64,000 nt of DNA from positions 1,674,001-1,738,000 of the forward strand of contig JAWKPL010000001.1 of the NCBI GenBank assembly GCA_041390685.1. Direction: 5' to 3'. Made by a program: the position numbers and the translations under genes. The DNA comes from JAIBBD01 sp041390685. GTDB lineage: Bacteria > Chloroflexota > Dehalococcoidia > UBA2979. Below the pieces are notes generated by a model. It was not told where the DNA came from and ran no database searches. It was given only the letters and a program-made list of their open reading frames with translations. Below are positions 40,287-48,526 of the stretch, in pieces (the stretch's first letter is position 1; every line of letters starts with the position of its first letter).

Positions 40287-40709
40287 ATGCGCAGGACCAT
40301 CGAGTCGGGACAGCACTACTACGCCCTGGGCCAGCGCAGCGTGTACGGCCTCCTGACCTTCGCTCGGCGCACGGTGACGCTCGTGAGCTGGTTGTCAGTG
40401 GTCCTGCTTGCTGGCGCCGCGTTCGCGTATGTGCGCCTGGTGCCGGACCTCACGCCCTTTGGCGTCGCCTTCGTCGGCGTGCTCCTCTTCCTGCCTACCC
40501 TTGCGCTGCTGCATTTCGCGCTTGTCCTGCGGCTCCTGAGGCTGCGCTTCGACCCCTTCGGCTCCGGCGCATGGCTCCGCCTTCTGGGCTTCACGCGCCT
40601 GCTCGGTTCGGGGCTCCTCCTGAGTCCGTCCTACTGGGCCTCTGTCGTCGTGCTCGGCTTCTCGAGCATCATCGTCGTGCCCTTCGCGGTCGTGCTCTCG
40701 CTCGTGTGA
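40287..40709 (+). CDS. small membrane protein, 140 residues
   Basis: Four hydrophobic segments (TVTLVSWLSVVLLAGAAFAYV; FGVAFVGVLLFLPTLALLHFALV; LGFTRLLGSGLLLSP; SVVVLGFSSIIVVPFAVVLSLV), with a positively charged N-terminus MRRTIESGQHYYALGQRSV. Not recognised. The ATG is 22 nt after the preceding anchored protein, so co-transcription is likely. It is the second of three small membrane proteins between proA and proB. Confidence 0.55.
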   Translation: MRRTIESGQHYYALGQRSVYGLLTFARRTVTLVSWLSVVLLAGAAFAYVRLVPDLTPFGVAFVGVLLFLPTLALLHFALVLRLLRLRFDPFGSGAWLRLLGFTRLLGSGLLLSPSYWASVVVLGFSSIIVVPFAVVLSLV

Positions 40710-40823
40710 GTCCGCGCTGGCCGGGTCCCTCGCCGATCGTGACGAACGGCCCTTATCGCGAATGTGTCCGTGTCGGCACGCTTGTCCTGCAGGGCCGCGG
40801 GGTCCGCAGGAAGGCGTATCGGG

Positions 40824-41084
40824 ATGGTCCACGTCAGTTCGAATCCATTTACGGACCGCGAGGTCCGCCCGGCGCTGCTCACCGCGGTCGTCCTCTTGGC
40901 ACAGGCGGTGGTCGCGAGGAACGTGCTGGACGTCGAGCTGGACATCGTCAGCCAGTTCGCGCCGCTGTACGTATTCATCGCGTACCAGGCGAGCCAGCTC
41001 CGCACACGCTCCGCCGAACTCGCGTTCAGCGCCACGGTCGTACTGGTGTCCCTGGCCGTGCTCGCGCTCTACGGCGCGACGTAG
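40824..41084 (+). CDS. small membrane protein, 86 residues
   Basis: Starts MVHVSSNPFTDREVRPALLTAVVLLAQAVVARNVLDVE, with two or three hydrophobic helices (ALLTAVVLLAQAVVA; FAPLYVFIAYQASQL; LAFSATVVLVSLAVLALYG). No family recognised; low-identity resemblance to small integral proteins only. The ATG at 40824 is preferred over 40764. It ends two nt before the convergent PAS gene. Real gene status rests on hydrophobic pattern and codon use. Confidence 0.5.
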   Translation: MVHVSSNPFTDREVRPALLTAVVLLAQAVVARNVLDVELDIVSQFAPLYVFIAYQASQLRTRSAELAFSATVVLVSLAVLALYGAT

Positions 41085-41086
41085 CG

Positions 41087-41521
41087 CTACGCGCCGGTCG
41101 CCGGCTGGCCCGCCTCGAGTTCGCGCAGGCGCCGCCGCAACTCGCGCTCCTGCTCGAAGCGCTCGGTGATGTCGCGTGCCGTGGCGAGCGCTCCGACCGC
41201 CTCGCCGTCCGCCCCGAGCACGATCGCGAAGCTCAGTTCGACGGTGATCTGCGTTCCGTCCGCACGCAGTGCCCGCGTCGGCAACGACTGGCCGACGTAC
41301 TTCGTGACGCGCGCTGCGAGGGCGCGGTCGTAGCCGGTCCAGTGCTGCTCCCGGAAGCGTTCCGGCACGATCAGGTCGAGCGTCTGACCGTTCGCGGTCG
41401 TGGCGCTGTGACCGAAGATGCGCTCGGCGGCCTGGTTCCACGCCCGGATGATCCCCTCGCGGTCGGCGAAGATCATCGCGTCCGGCGATTGCTCGATGAG
41501 ATCGCGAGCCTCGATGTCCAT
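41087..41521 (-). CDS. single-PAS-domain protein
   Basis: 144 residues with one PAS domain: IEQSPDAMIFADREGIIRAWNQAAERIFGHSATTANGQTLDLIVPERFR and RADGTQITVELSFAIVLGADGEAVGALATARDITERF, ending in a coiled-coil-like ERELRRRLRELEAG. No kinase, cyclase or DNA-binding output domain follows. Stand-alone PAS proteins may dimerise with other signal proteins or serve as sensors. It is between proB and the small membrane genes and is 29 nt from proB's stop, so likely downstream in its operon. Ligand unknown. Confidence 0.8.
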   Translation of the reverse strand: MDIEARDLIEQSPDAMIFADREGIIRAWNQAAERIFGHSATTANGQTLDLIVPERFREQHWTGYDRALAARVTKYVGQSLPTRALRADGTQITVELSFAIVLGADGEAVGALATARDITERFEQERELRRRLRELEAGQPATGA

Positions 41522-41550
41522 GCTTCCTTCTACACCCTTGCGCAAGCCCG

Positions 41551-42699
41551 CTACAGCAACACCAGGTTGTCGCGGTGGATCACTTCTTCGCCGTACTCGT
41601 ACCCCAGCAGGTCGGCGATGCGGTCCGACCGCTGCCCCTTGATCCGTTCGATGTCCCCCGCTGAGTAGTTCACGCTCCCCGTCGCGAGGTGTCCCCCATC
41701 CTGGGTGTACACCCGCACGACATCCCCTCGTTCGAACGGCCCGTCCGCCTCCGTTACGCCTGCCGGGAGCAGCGACTTCCCGTCGTGGCGCAGGGCGCGC
41801 GCCGCACCCTCATCGACGACGATGCGCCCCCGCGCCTGCAGCGCCGAGAGCAGGTGCCGCCGCCGGCTCACGACCCGGTCCGCTGTGGGCAAGAAGTGCG
41901 TCCCCAACGGTTCGCCCGCCACCACCAGTCCCACCGCATCCTCGCGGCGCCCGTCCGCGATCACGACATGGACCCCCGCCTGCGTCGCCACCCGCGCGGC
42001 CTGTACCTTGGTCGCCATTCCGCCGGTGCCGCGCTCACCCGGCGCACCAGCGGCGGCCGCCAGCAGCCCGTCATCGACGCGCTCGACGCTCTCGATGAGA
42101 CGCGCGGAACGGTCGTGCCGCGGGTCCGCGGTGTACAGCCCCTCGATATCCGTGAGGATCAGCAGCAGGTCCGCATCGACGAGGTTCGCCACCTCCGCGG
42201 AGAGGTTGTCGTTGTCTCCGATGACCGTGTCCTTGATCTCTTCGATCGAGACCACGTCATTCTCGTTCACGATCGGCACCACGCCCCGTTCGATCAGTCC
42301 GAGCAGCGTGTTCCGCGTGTTCAGGTAGCCGAGCCGGTCGCTCAGGTCGCGCCTCGTCAGCAGCGCCTGCGCCACGACGATGTCCTCGAGCTCGAACAGC
42401 TCATCCCACACGGACATCAGACGGCTCTGCCCGATCGCTGCCAGCGTCTGGCGCGTGGGCGTGTTCCGCCTCGCGAGGGGTGCGGTGTCGCCGAGGCGGT
42501 GACGCCCCGCCGCGATCGCCCCCGAACTCACGAGGACGATCTCCGCCCCGTGCCGCCGTACCTCGGCAATCTGCCGCACGAGGCCGGACATCGCGTGCGC
42601 GTCGAGGCGTGCGCCGCCGCCCGTCAGCAAATTGCTGCCAACCTTGACCACGATGCGGCGATAACGCGTGTTCGACGGGGCGGCGTACTGGTCGGTCAT
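41551..42699 (-). CDS. proB: glutamate 5-kinase
   Basis: 382 residues, first step of proline synthesis. N-terminal amino-acid-kinase fold: YRRIVVKVGSNLLTGGGARL, EIVLVSSGAIAAGRHRLG, VVPIVNENDVVSIEE, GDNDNLSAEVANLVDADLLLILTDIEGLYTADPR and the GTGGMATKVQAARVATQAG loop, followed by a C-terminal PUA domain (about residues 285-375, ALRHDGKSLLPAGVTEADGPFERGDVV). Proline feedback inhibition is a family feature. ATG at 42699. A PAS gene and small membrane proteins lie between it and proA. Confidence 0.95.
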   Translation of the reverse strand: MTDQYAAPSNTRYRRIVVKVGSNLLTGGGARLDAHAMSGLVRQIAEVRRHGAEIVLVSSGAIAAGRHRLGDTAPLARRNTPTRQTLAAIGQSRLMSVWDELFELEDIVVAQALLTRRDLSDRLGYLNTRNTLLGLIERGVVPIVNENDVVSIEEIKDTVIGDNDNLSAEVANLVDADLLLILTDIEGLYTADPRHDRSARLIESVERVDDGLLAAAAGAPGERGTGGMATKVQAARVATQAGVHVVIADGRREDAVGLVVAGEPLGTHFLPTADRVVSRRRHLLSALQARGRIVVDEGAARALRHDGKSLLPAGVTEADGPFERGDVVRVYTQDGGHLATGSVNYSAGDIERIKGQRSDRIADLLGYEYGEEVIHRDNLVLL

Positions 42700-42795
42700 G
42701 CTCTTCGTCTGCGTGCGGCTCTCGTTCGCGACCTGCTTTAGCATGGGGGAGCAGGGGGCCATCGTCGAGCGATCGCCGAAGGGACAGGACGCCGC

Positions 42796-43794
42796 ATGGC
42801 CGTGCCGAGGGCGCCCTCCTCAGTCCGCCCGGAACACGTCACCGTGGACTGGCGCCTCGTCGTCGGCCTGTTCCGCCGCGCCACCGTGAACTTCGTCGAG
42901 GACCGCTGCACCGTCCTCGCGGCCGCGATCTCCTACTTCGCGCTGTTCTCCCTCTTCCCCCTCGTCCTGCTCGCCGCCGCCATCTTCGGTATCGTCCTGC
43001 GCGACCCCGGCGTCCGCGACCGGGTGCTCAACGCCATCGTCGACGCCATCCCCGTCGAGGCGCCCAGCGTTGCGAACTCGCTGCGTGCCCTCGCCGACCT
43101 CGGACCCACGCTGTCCGTCGTGGCCACCATCGGCACGCTCTGGACCGCCAGCGCCCTCGCCTCCGCGATCCGGAACGCCCTCGACATCGTGTTCGACGTG
43201 CGCCAGCCGCGGGCGTTGCTCCAGGCGAAGGTGCTCGACTACCTCGTGCTCATCGGCGTCGGCTTCCTCTTCCTCGCGTCGCTGGCGCTGACGACCGCGT
43301 GGCGCGTCATCGAGACGCAGGCCGATGTCCGCTGGGGGCTCTTCGACGGCAACCTGCGCTGGGTGTGGGACCTCGGCGCGATCGCGATCCCCGCGGTGAT
43401 GACCTTCCTGATGTTCCTGTTGCTCTACCGCGTCCTCCCCCACCGCCGCACGCGGCTGCGACATATCTGGCCCGGCGCCCTTCTTGCGGCCGTGGGCTTC
43501 GAGGTGGCGAAGGCGCTGTTCGCCACCTACCTGGCGAACTTCACGAGCTATGACGTGGTATACGGCTCCCTCGGGGGCGTGATCGCGATGCTGTTCTGGG
43601 TCTACGTCAGCGCCAACATCCTGCTGTACGGCGCGGAGATGTCCGCCGAGGTGTCGTACGTGATGCGAGGCGAGCCGCGCCGTGGCCACGCCCCCACGGA
43701 CGAGGGGGACTGGCGTTCCTCGCTCCTCACGCTGTTGCGCGGCCTCGTGCTCGCGCCGGGGGAAAGCGAGGAGCGTCGGAAGCGGCGCTGGTAG
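42796..43794 (+). CDS. YihY/BrkB-family membrane protein
   Basis: 332 residues. Characteristic: VNFVEDRCTVLAAAISYFALFSLFPLVLLAAAIFGIVLRDPGV (the AAALAYYxLFSLFPLL box), six or so hydrophobic helices, GTLWTASALASAIRNALDIVFDV, WPGALLAAVGFEVAKALFATYLANFTSYDVVYGSLGGVIAMLFWVYVSANILLYGAEM. Once mis-named RNase BN. Function unknown; possible transport role. The start MAVPRAPSS follows an upstream region free of other genes by about 100 nt. The 3' end converges on the small membrane gene 14 nt away. Confidence 0.9.
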   Translation: MAVPRAPSSVRPEHVTVDWRLVVGLFRRATVNFVEDRCTVLAAAISYFALFSLFPLVLLAAAIFGIVLRDPGVRDRVLNAIVDAIPVEAPSVANSLRALADLGPTLSVVATIGTLWTASALASAIRNALDIVFDVRQPRALLQAKVLDYLVLIGVGFLFLASLALTTAWRVIETQADVRWGLFDGNLRWVWDLGAIAIPAVMTFLMFLLLYRVLPHRRTRLRHIWPGALLAAVGFEVAKALFATYLANFTSYDVVYGSLGGVIAMLFWVYVSANILLYGAEMSAEVSYVMRGEPRRGHAPTDEGDWRSSLLTLLRGLVLAPGESEERRKRRW

Positions 43795-43807
43795 TCGGCT
43801 CGACCCG

Positions 43808-44008
43808 CTACGAGCCCCAGTCGAACGCGAGCCGCAGGATCGCCGAGATGAGGATCGCCGCCACGTACGCGTACGCGACCGTCCGCACCCGCCGCCCGAA
43901 CGTCGCGAACCGTGACCGCTTGTTCCCCGGTTGGTACAGGAACGCAAAACCCAGGGCGACCACGGCCAGGATCAGCAGGAGCGCCAGCAGCTTCCCCATG
44001 TCGCTCAT
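43808..44008 (-). CDS. small membrane protein, 66 residues
   Basis: MGKLLALLLILAVVALGFAFLY, then a polar stretch with GNKRSRFATFGRRVRT, then VAYAYVAAILISAILRLAFDW: two membrane helices linked by a basic loop. I do not recognise the family. The ATG at 44008 lies near the SOS-type promoter region, which faces the other way. Its product is similar in plan to short uncharacterised proteins in many Chloroflexota, but this is weak evidence. Confidence 0.5.
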   Translation of the reverse strand: MSDMGKLLALLLILAVVALGFAFLYQPGNKRSRFATFGRRVRTVAYAYVAAILISAILRLAFDWGS

Positions 44009-44033
44009 CGTAGCCGGTCGCGCCGGTAACAGG

Positions 44034-44088
44034 TTGACACGAACAAGCGTTCTGTTTAGTATCGACATCCACTACGAATATATGTTCT
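44034..44088 (+). promoter_or_regulatory. SOS promoter with two LexA boxes
   Basis: TTGACA (44034-44039) and TAGTAT (44057-44062) lie 17 nt apart, a near-perfect promoter. The spacer is occupied by CGAACAAGCGTTCT (44040-44053), and a second copy CGAATATATGTTCT sits at 44075-44088. Both match the Gram-positive LexA consensus CGAACRNRYGTTYC with one or two mismatches. LexA bound in the spacer would block polymerase, so the next gene is probably DNA-damage inducible. The window lacks lexA and recA. Confidence 0.65.
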
Positions 44089-44106
44089 GTGACACCGAGG
44101 GCCGCC

Positions 44107-44277
44107 ATGAATGCCACTGCCGCCCGCTCCACCGAACTCTTCGCAAACCGCCGTCTGCGCCGCATCGCGATGAGCGGCCCGCGTTGCCCCGACTGCGCCG
44201 GCCCGCTCATCTATGGCGAGGGTTGCCACCTCTGCCCGGTGTGCGGGTTCTCCGGGTGCTCACCCGTTCGCCGCTGA
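44107..44277 (+). CDS. tiny zinc-ribbon protein, NrdJ-tail-like
   Basis: 56 residues: an N-terminal helical part MNATAARSTELFANRRLRR and the ribbon GPRCPDCAGPLIYGEGCHLCPVCGFSGC. The pattern CPDC-GPL-EGC-CPVCGFSGC has two CXXC knuckles and extra Cys, and resembles the C-terminal metal-binding tail of B12-dependent class II ribonucleotide reductase (NrdJ). No reductase lies in the window, so it is either a detached tail or an independent adaptor. The promoter carries LexA boxes. ATG 44089 is an alternative start. A role in dNTP supply after damage is inference only. Confidence 0.65.
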   Translation: MNATAARSTELFANRRLRRIAMSGPRCPDCAGPLIYGEGCHLCPVCGFSGCSPVRR

Positions 44278-44388
44278 TCGGACGGCGGTCGCGCCATCAC
44301 GCGCGTTCCGCTCCAGGCGCGCCAGCGCTCCCGCTCGTGTAGCCTGATGGCAGCAACAGCAGCCGTCATCCTCGAGAGGATCGCCCCC

Positions 44389-44718
44389 GTGACCGACTAC
44401 CGCTTCGAGCGCGAAGCCCGCACGCCCTACTCCGAGGTCTACACCATCGATGACGGCGAGCACTCCCTCGGCCGCGTCGATATCCACTACACCGCCTCCG
44501 CGACCTACGCCACCCTGTCCGTCCACCAGACCCTCGATGAGGACGGCGTCCAGGCCCTCATCGCCGCCATCGATGAGCGCATCGTCTCCACCGCCGACCC
44601 CTACCGCGAGGATCTCGTCGTCACCGTCTGGCGCGGTGAGGAGTTCGGCGTCTTCGCAGACGAGTCGGACTTCGACGAGGATGACCTCGAGGACGACGAC
44701 GAGGATGACGATCGCTAG
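44389..44718 (+). CDS. hypothetical protein with acidic tail
   Basis: About 109 residues. A compact domain (DYRFEREARTPYSEVYTIDDGEHSLGRVDIHYTAS, ATLSVHQTLDEDGVQALIAAIDERIV, EDLVVTVWRGEEFGVF) precedes a highly acidic C-terminal tail of Asp/Glu (SDFDEDDLEDDDEDDDR). I do not recognise a family; the size and fold-like pattern suggest a small alpha/beta protein. A GTG at 44389 with GAGAGG upstream is preferred, ATG 44347 is possible. It overlaps the HAD start by 14 nt and probably shares its transcript. Confidence 0.55.
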   Translation: MTDYRFEREARTPYSEVYTIDDGEHSLGRVDIHYTASATYATLSVHQTLDEDGVQALIAAIDERIVSTADPYREDLVVTVWRGEEFGVFADESDFDEDDLEDDDEDDDR

Positions 44719-45424
44719 CGGTCGCCGCTTCCGCGCGGTCTGCTTCGACCTCGACGAGACGCTGGTCGACTCCGCCGTCGCCTGGCGTCAGGGTTTCCTC
44801 GACGCGTTCGCCATCGAGGTGGCACCCCGCTACCCCGAACTCGGCGCGACGCCGGAGCCGCTCCTCGCGCTCCAGCCCTTCCTCCTGGCTGAGGTCGAGG
44901 CGCGCCGCGGCCGCTGGGGCGACACCGTCATCCGCGACGCCATGCGCAAGTTCTTCCGCTCACACGGCATCGACGACCGCCGCGCCGCCGACCGCACCAC
45001 CGAGGTCTACGAAGCGGCGTGGCCCGCGCACATCACGCTCTTCCCGGACGCGCTCGCGGCCCTCGACGCCGCTCGGGGGTGTGGCCGGGTCGCCGTGATC
45101 ACCAACGGCCCCTCCGAGGCACAGCGCCTGAAGCTCGAACGCACCGGCCTCCTCGAACGCTTCGACGTGCTCGCCATCTCCGGCGAAGTCGGCGCCGAGA
45201 AACCCGACCTCGAGATTTTCACCCATGCCCTCGACCGCCTCGGCGTTGCCGCGCCGGACGCCGTCCACATCGGCGACAACCTCACGATGGACATCCGAGG
45301 CGCGCGCGACGCCGGCATGACCGCCGTCTGGCTCAACCGCCACGGCGGCGGCCACCCGCTCGAAGCCGACGAACCGCACCACGAAGTCCCGGACCTCGAG
45401 GCGTTCGTGACGCTGCTGGGCTAA
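44705..45424 (+). CDS. HAD-superfamily hydrolase (subfamily IA)
   Basis: 239 residues. Motif I VCFDLDETLVDSA (DXDXT), an alpha-helical cap of about 100 residues, motif II VAVITNGPSE, and motif III/IV VGAEKPDLEIFTHALDRLG plus HIGDNLTMDIRGARDAGMTAVWL. This is a phosphatase-type HAD, possibly of the 5'-nucleotidase or phosphoglycolate group; the GEVGAEKPD and GDNLTMDIRGA segments resemble YjjG-like nucleotidases. Overlaps the acidic protein's stop by 14 nt. Confidence 0.9.
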   Translation: MTIASGRRFRAVCFDLDETLVDSAVAWRQGFLDAFAIEVAPRYPELGATPEPLLALQPFLLAEVEARRGRWGDTVIRDAMRKFFRSHGIDDRRAADRTTEVYEAAWPAHITLFPDALAALDAARGCGRVAVITNGPSEAQRLKLERTGLLERFDVLAISGEVGAEKPDLEIFTHALDRLGVAAPDAVHIGDNLTMDIRGARDAGMTAVWLNRHGGGHPLEADEPHHEVPDLEAFVTLLG

Positions 45425-45459
45425 GGATTGTTGTGACCGCGCCCGCCGTACCGGCGCCC

Positions 45460-46632
45460 CTATCGGGGCAGCCCCAGCCCGCGTTGCGCGATGATGTTGC
45501 GCTGCACCTCGGATGTCCCCGCCGCGATCGTGCTTCCCACCGACTCGAGGTACGACCGCGCCATCCCGCCCCCGAACGGCGCCAGCGGCGACCCCGGCAC
45601 CAGTAGCCCCGCGTAGCCCAGCATCTGCATCCCCGTGCCCGCGATCCGCTGCGTCAGCTCGGAGCCATACAGCTTCGAGACCGACGCCTCGTAGTTCGGC
45701 GAGATGCCTTCCGTCTGCATCCACGGAATGCGGTACGCGATGTTGAAGCCGACTTCCATCTCGATCCACCGGTCCGCCAGCGCGTACCGCATCGAGGGGT
45801 GCTGCTGGATCAGCCCGTCGTCTTCCTTCGCCAGGTTCACGAGCCGCTCGATGCTCCGCTTGCCGCCCGCATAGGCCGCCACGCTCGACCGCTCGAAATC
45901 GAGGCTCCGCGCCAGCTGGTACCAGCCGCGATTCTCGATCCCCACCAGGTTCTCCGCGGGTACCCGCACGCGGTCGAGGTGCACCTCGGTGAGGTACGAG
46001 TCGCCTGCCATGCTCGCAATCGGGCGCATCGAGATGCCCGCAGAGTCCATCGGCAGGATGAACGTCGAGATGCCTCGATGCTTTGGCGCGTTCGGGTCCG
46101 TCCTCGCCGCCAGGTAGCCGAGGTTCGCGTCCTGCGCCCCCGCCACCCACAGCTTCGTGCCGGAGACGATGTACTCGTCGCCGTCGCGCACCGCCCGTGT
46201 CTGGATCGACGCGAGGTCGGACCCCGCCCCCGGCTCCGAGTACAGCGCGCACCACACGTCGTCGGCATTCGCGATCCGGGGCAGGTACAGACGCTTCTGC
46301 GCCTCGTTGCCGTTCATCATGATCGCCGGGCCGACCGAGGAGACGCCCACGCCGCCGTTGCCCGGGGCGTCGAGGTACGCGACCTCTTCGTTGAAGATCA
46401 TCTGCTCCAGGTACGACGCGTCGAGGCCGCCGTACTCCTTCGGCCACGCCATCGCGAGCCACTTCCGGTCCGCCAGCTGCTTCGAGATCGTGCGCGCCAG
46501 CGCCCGACGCTCCTCGGCGTCCGGCGCCTGCGCCAGGCTGCGTGTTGACCAGTCGGACGGGAGCTGCGCGTGGAGCAGCTGCCGCAACTCGGCGCGAAAC
46601 CGCTCTTCCGAAGGGGAGAATTCGAAGTCCAT
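45460..46632 (-). CDS. acyl-CoA dehydrogenase
   Basis: 390 residues, FAD-dependent alpha,beta-dehydrogenation of acyl-CoA. Recognised: MDFEFSPSEERFRAELRQLL, AWPKEYGGLDASYLEQMIFNEE, the FAD/substrate segment YSEPGAGSDLASIQTRAVRDGDEYIVSGTKLWVAGA, and the C-terminal RSYLESVGSTIAAGTSEVQRNIIAQRGLGLPR. It matches medium- to long-chain ACADs; substrate is unknown. ATG at 46632. Separate from the CoA genes at 56-61 kb, but fits a catabolic lifestyle on fatty or aromatic acids. Confidence 0.93.
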   Translation of the reverse strand: MDFEFSPSEERFRAELRQLLHAQLPSDWSTRSLAQAPDAEERRALARTISKQLADRKWLAMAWPKEYGGLDASYLEQMIFNEEVAYLDAPGNGGVGVSSVGPAIMMNGNEAQKRLYLPRIANADDVWCALYSEPGAGSDLASIQTRAVRDGDEYIVSGTKLWVAGAQDANLGYLAARTDPNAPKHRGISTFILPMDSAGISMRPIASMAGDSYLTEVHLDRVRVPAENLVGIENRGWYQLARSLDFERSSVAAYAGGKRSIERLVNLAKEDDGLIQQHPSMRYALADRWIEMEVGFNIAYRIPWMQTEGISPNYEASVSKLYGSELTQRIAGTGMQMLGYAGLLVPGSPLAPFGGGMARSYLESVGSTIAAGTSEVQRNIIAQRGLGLPR

Positions 46633-46721
46633 GACGTCCCGTCACCTCGAACAGCTGAACCGGTGGGATGGCGTTTGCAGCCTATTGTAGCCGGGCGCAC
46701 CGGGCCGCGCAGAGGCCCGCC

Positions 46722-48338
46722 TTACTTGAGGTAGGACATCCCCCGCAGGTCGATCACCGGCTGGCCCGACGGCAGCGGCCCCACCTCTGAGGGGAAGTAC
46801 TCCACCGTGGGCCCCCGCCCGTCCACGCCCAGCTTCCCCTGCTCGCGCAGCAGCAGCTTGAGCGAACCGACGAGGGCGAAGGGCCGCGCCGTCGAGGGGA
46901 CGCCGTATTCGTCGTTGTAGAAGCGCCTCGTGATCCCGTGGTACCAGCTCGTATGGACGAAGAACACCCGGTCCGCGTCCGCCGGAATCGCTCGCACCTG
47001 TGCGCGGTACATCCGCAGCTCGGTCATCTGCGGCGTCGCCATCAGGTTGGAGACGTTCGAAGCTGCGAACAGGCAGCTGAGCGCGACCACCGCGGCGCTC
47101 GCTCCCCACACGGCCGCCCGCGCCAGGTGCCATTCGCTGCTGTTCAGCGATCGTCGCAGACTGTCCCCCGCCGCGGACCACATGCCAATGACCCCGATCC
47201 CGAGGTACAGCGCGACGATCGACGAGAGCGCCGCCTGTGTGCGGTACGGGTGCTGCTCCTCCTCGACGACGATATTCGCGAGGTGGGAGAGCGGCACCAG
47301 CGCGACTGCGATCGCGAGGTACAGCCATGGCCTCGACGTGCGCGTGAACGCCCACAGCGTGATCCCGCAGGCGGCTCCAGCTGCCACCAGCGCCGCCAGC
47401 CACGGCCACGGTCCGAGGTGAAAGAGGTTCAGCGACTCCGTGAGCGGTTGCTCGATGAACCAGCGCAGGCGCCCGACGACGTCGGTCGAAAGCTGAGCCC
47501 GTTCCCGTGACGCCTCGACGGCGGCGTCGCCGTAGTACGCGATCGTGAGGCGCATCTGGAGGTACGCGACGGCGAGTGCGCCCGCCGCCACTGCCCCGTG
47601 CTGCCACGCCAGCCGCCGGGCCTGGCGCGGGTCATCCCGCGCCCCCACGACGGCGATCGCGAGGAACACCCAGAAGCACATCGCCGCCGGCTGGTAGATC
47701 AGCAGCCCGCCCAGCAGCGCGAGCGCCGCGACGGTCATCGCCTCCACAGCACGAGCGCCCTCCTTGCCCGCCACGCGCGTCAGCAATAGCGAGGCGGTGC
47801 CGCCCAGCATCGCCGCGTACGGCGCGGCGAAGAGCACCGTCCACGACCCGTACACCTGGAACGCCGGCATCGTGCACATTAGCAGCGCGACGAGCGCCGC
47901 AGGCCAGGGGCGAATGCGGGCGCGCGTGAGCGCCCACTGCGTTAGCAGCCCGAAGGCGATCACGCCGAGGACGCCGGCGATCCGTACGAGCCGCAGCTCC
48001 TCGATCGAACCGGCCGCGGCGAACGCGAGCTGCATCAGCAGGCCGGTCAGCGGCCTGCCGTTGACCGCGTGCGCCTCGAAGACGCTCCCGCCGAATTGCG
48101 GGTTCGCCTCCCCGCTGACCGCCATCCACAGGTACGAATAGTCGTCGGCGAAGGCATACGGCACGAGCACCGACGGCGCGAGGACGGCGGCGAGGGCCAC
48201 GGCCACCACGAGCGGCGGACCCGCGAACGCGCCCGCGTACCCCCGCCAGCCACGAAGAGCGTCCACGCGGGCCGCTTCGCCCGCCGCGTCCAGCGCGGCG
48301 TCGGCACGGTCCGGGTCGAGTACGGTCGTTACTGCCAC
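46722..48338 (-). CDS. GtrII/DUF6056-like multi-pass membrane protein
   Basis: 538 residues with about ten membrane helices. The N-terminal VPYAFADDYSYLW motif is the signature found in GtrII-type glucosyltransferases (GT-C-like, undecaprenyl-phosphate-sugar dependent); between helices a long loop (NPQFGGSVFEAHAVNGRPL) carries the NGRPL element also typical of that group. Later an EQPLTESLNLFHLGPWPW loop and a soluble C-terminal domain with VFFVHTSWYHGITRRFYNDEYG. Likely transfers sugars at the outer face or organises cell-surface glycans. Monocistronic. Confidence 0.65.
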   Translation of the reverse strand: MAVTTVLDPDRADAALDAAGEAARVDALRGWRGYAGAFAGPPLVVAVALAAVLAPSVLVPYAFADDYSYLWMAVSGEANPQFGGSVFEAHAVNGRPLTGLLMQLAFAAAGSIEELRLVRIAGVLGVIAFGLLTQWALTRARIRPWPAALVALLMCTMPAFQVYGSWTVLFAAPYAAMLGGTASLLLTRVAGKEGARAVEAMTVAALALLGGLLIYQPAAMCFWVFLAIAVVGARDDPRQARRLAWQHGAVAAGALAVAYLQMRLTIAYYGDAAVEASRERAQLSTDVVGRLRWFIEQPLTESLNLFHLGPWPWLAALVAAGAACGITLWAFTRTSRPWLYLAIAVALVPLSHLANIVVEEEQHPYRTQAALSSIVALYLGIGVIGMWSAAGDSLRRSLNSSEWHLARAAVWGASAAVVALSCLFAASNVSNLMATPQMTELRMYRAQVRAIPADADRVFFVHTSWYHGITRRFYNDEYGVPSTARPFALVGSLKLLLREQGKLGVDGRGPTVEYFPSEVGPLPSGQPVIDLRGMSYLK

Positions 48339-48469
48339 GGCGTGCTCCCGCCCATGGAGGCGTCAGGGGTCGGAGTTGCCGCTCATGATGTCGGACGCCG
48401 CCCGCGAGCGACAGCGACGGGCGTCCCCGAGGTTTTCGACGGCAGCCGGCGGCTACCCATCCGACAAAG

Positions 48470-48506
48470 TTAGGTATTGACCTAAGTATTGGCGGGGCCC
48501 TACCCT
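48470..48506 (+). promoter_or_regulatory. promoter with operator dyad for ArsR operon
   Basis: TTAGGT (48470-48475) and ACCTAA (48480-48485) form a perfect inverted repeat with a 4-nt spacer. It overlaps a possible -35 TTGACC (48477-48482), followed 18 nt later by TACCCT (48501-48506). An ArsR gene begins at 48527 after a GAGGAG. Autoregulation is plausible. Confidence 0.5.
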
Positions 48507-48526
48507 GTCTGTACGAGGAGCGAACG

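Noticed and set aside
44960..46645. 561-codon open frame overlapping HAD and acyl-CoA dehydrogenase genes
   Set aside because: The region is explained by the two recognised enzymes; the frame is Arg/Gly/Ala low complexity.
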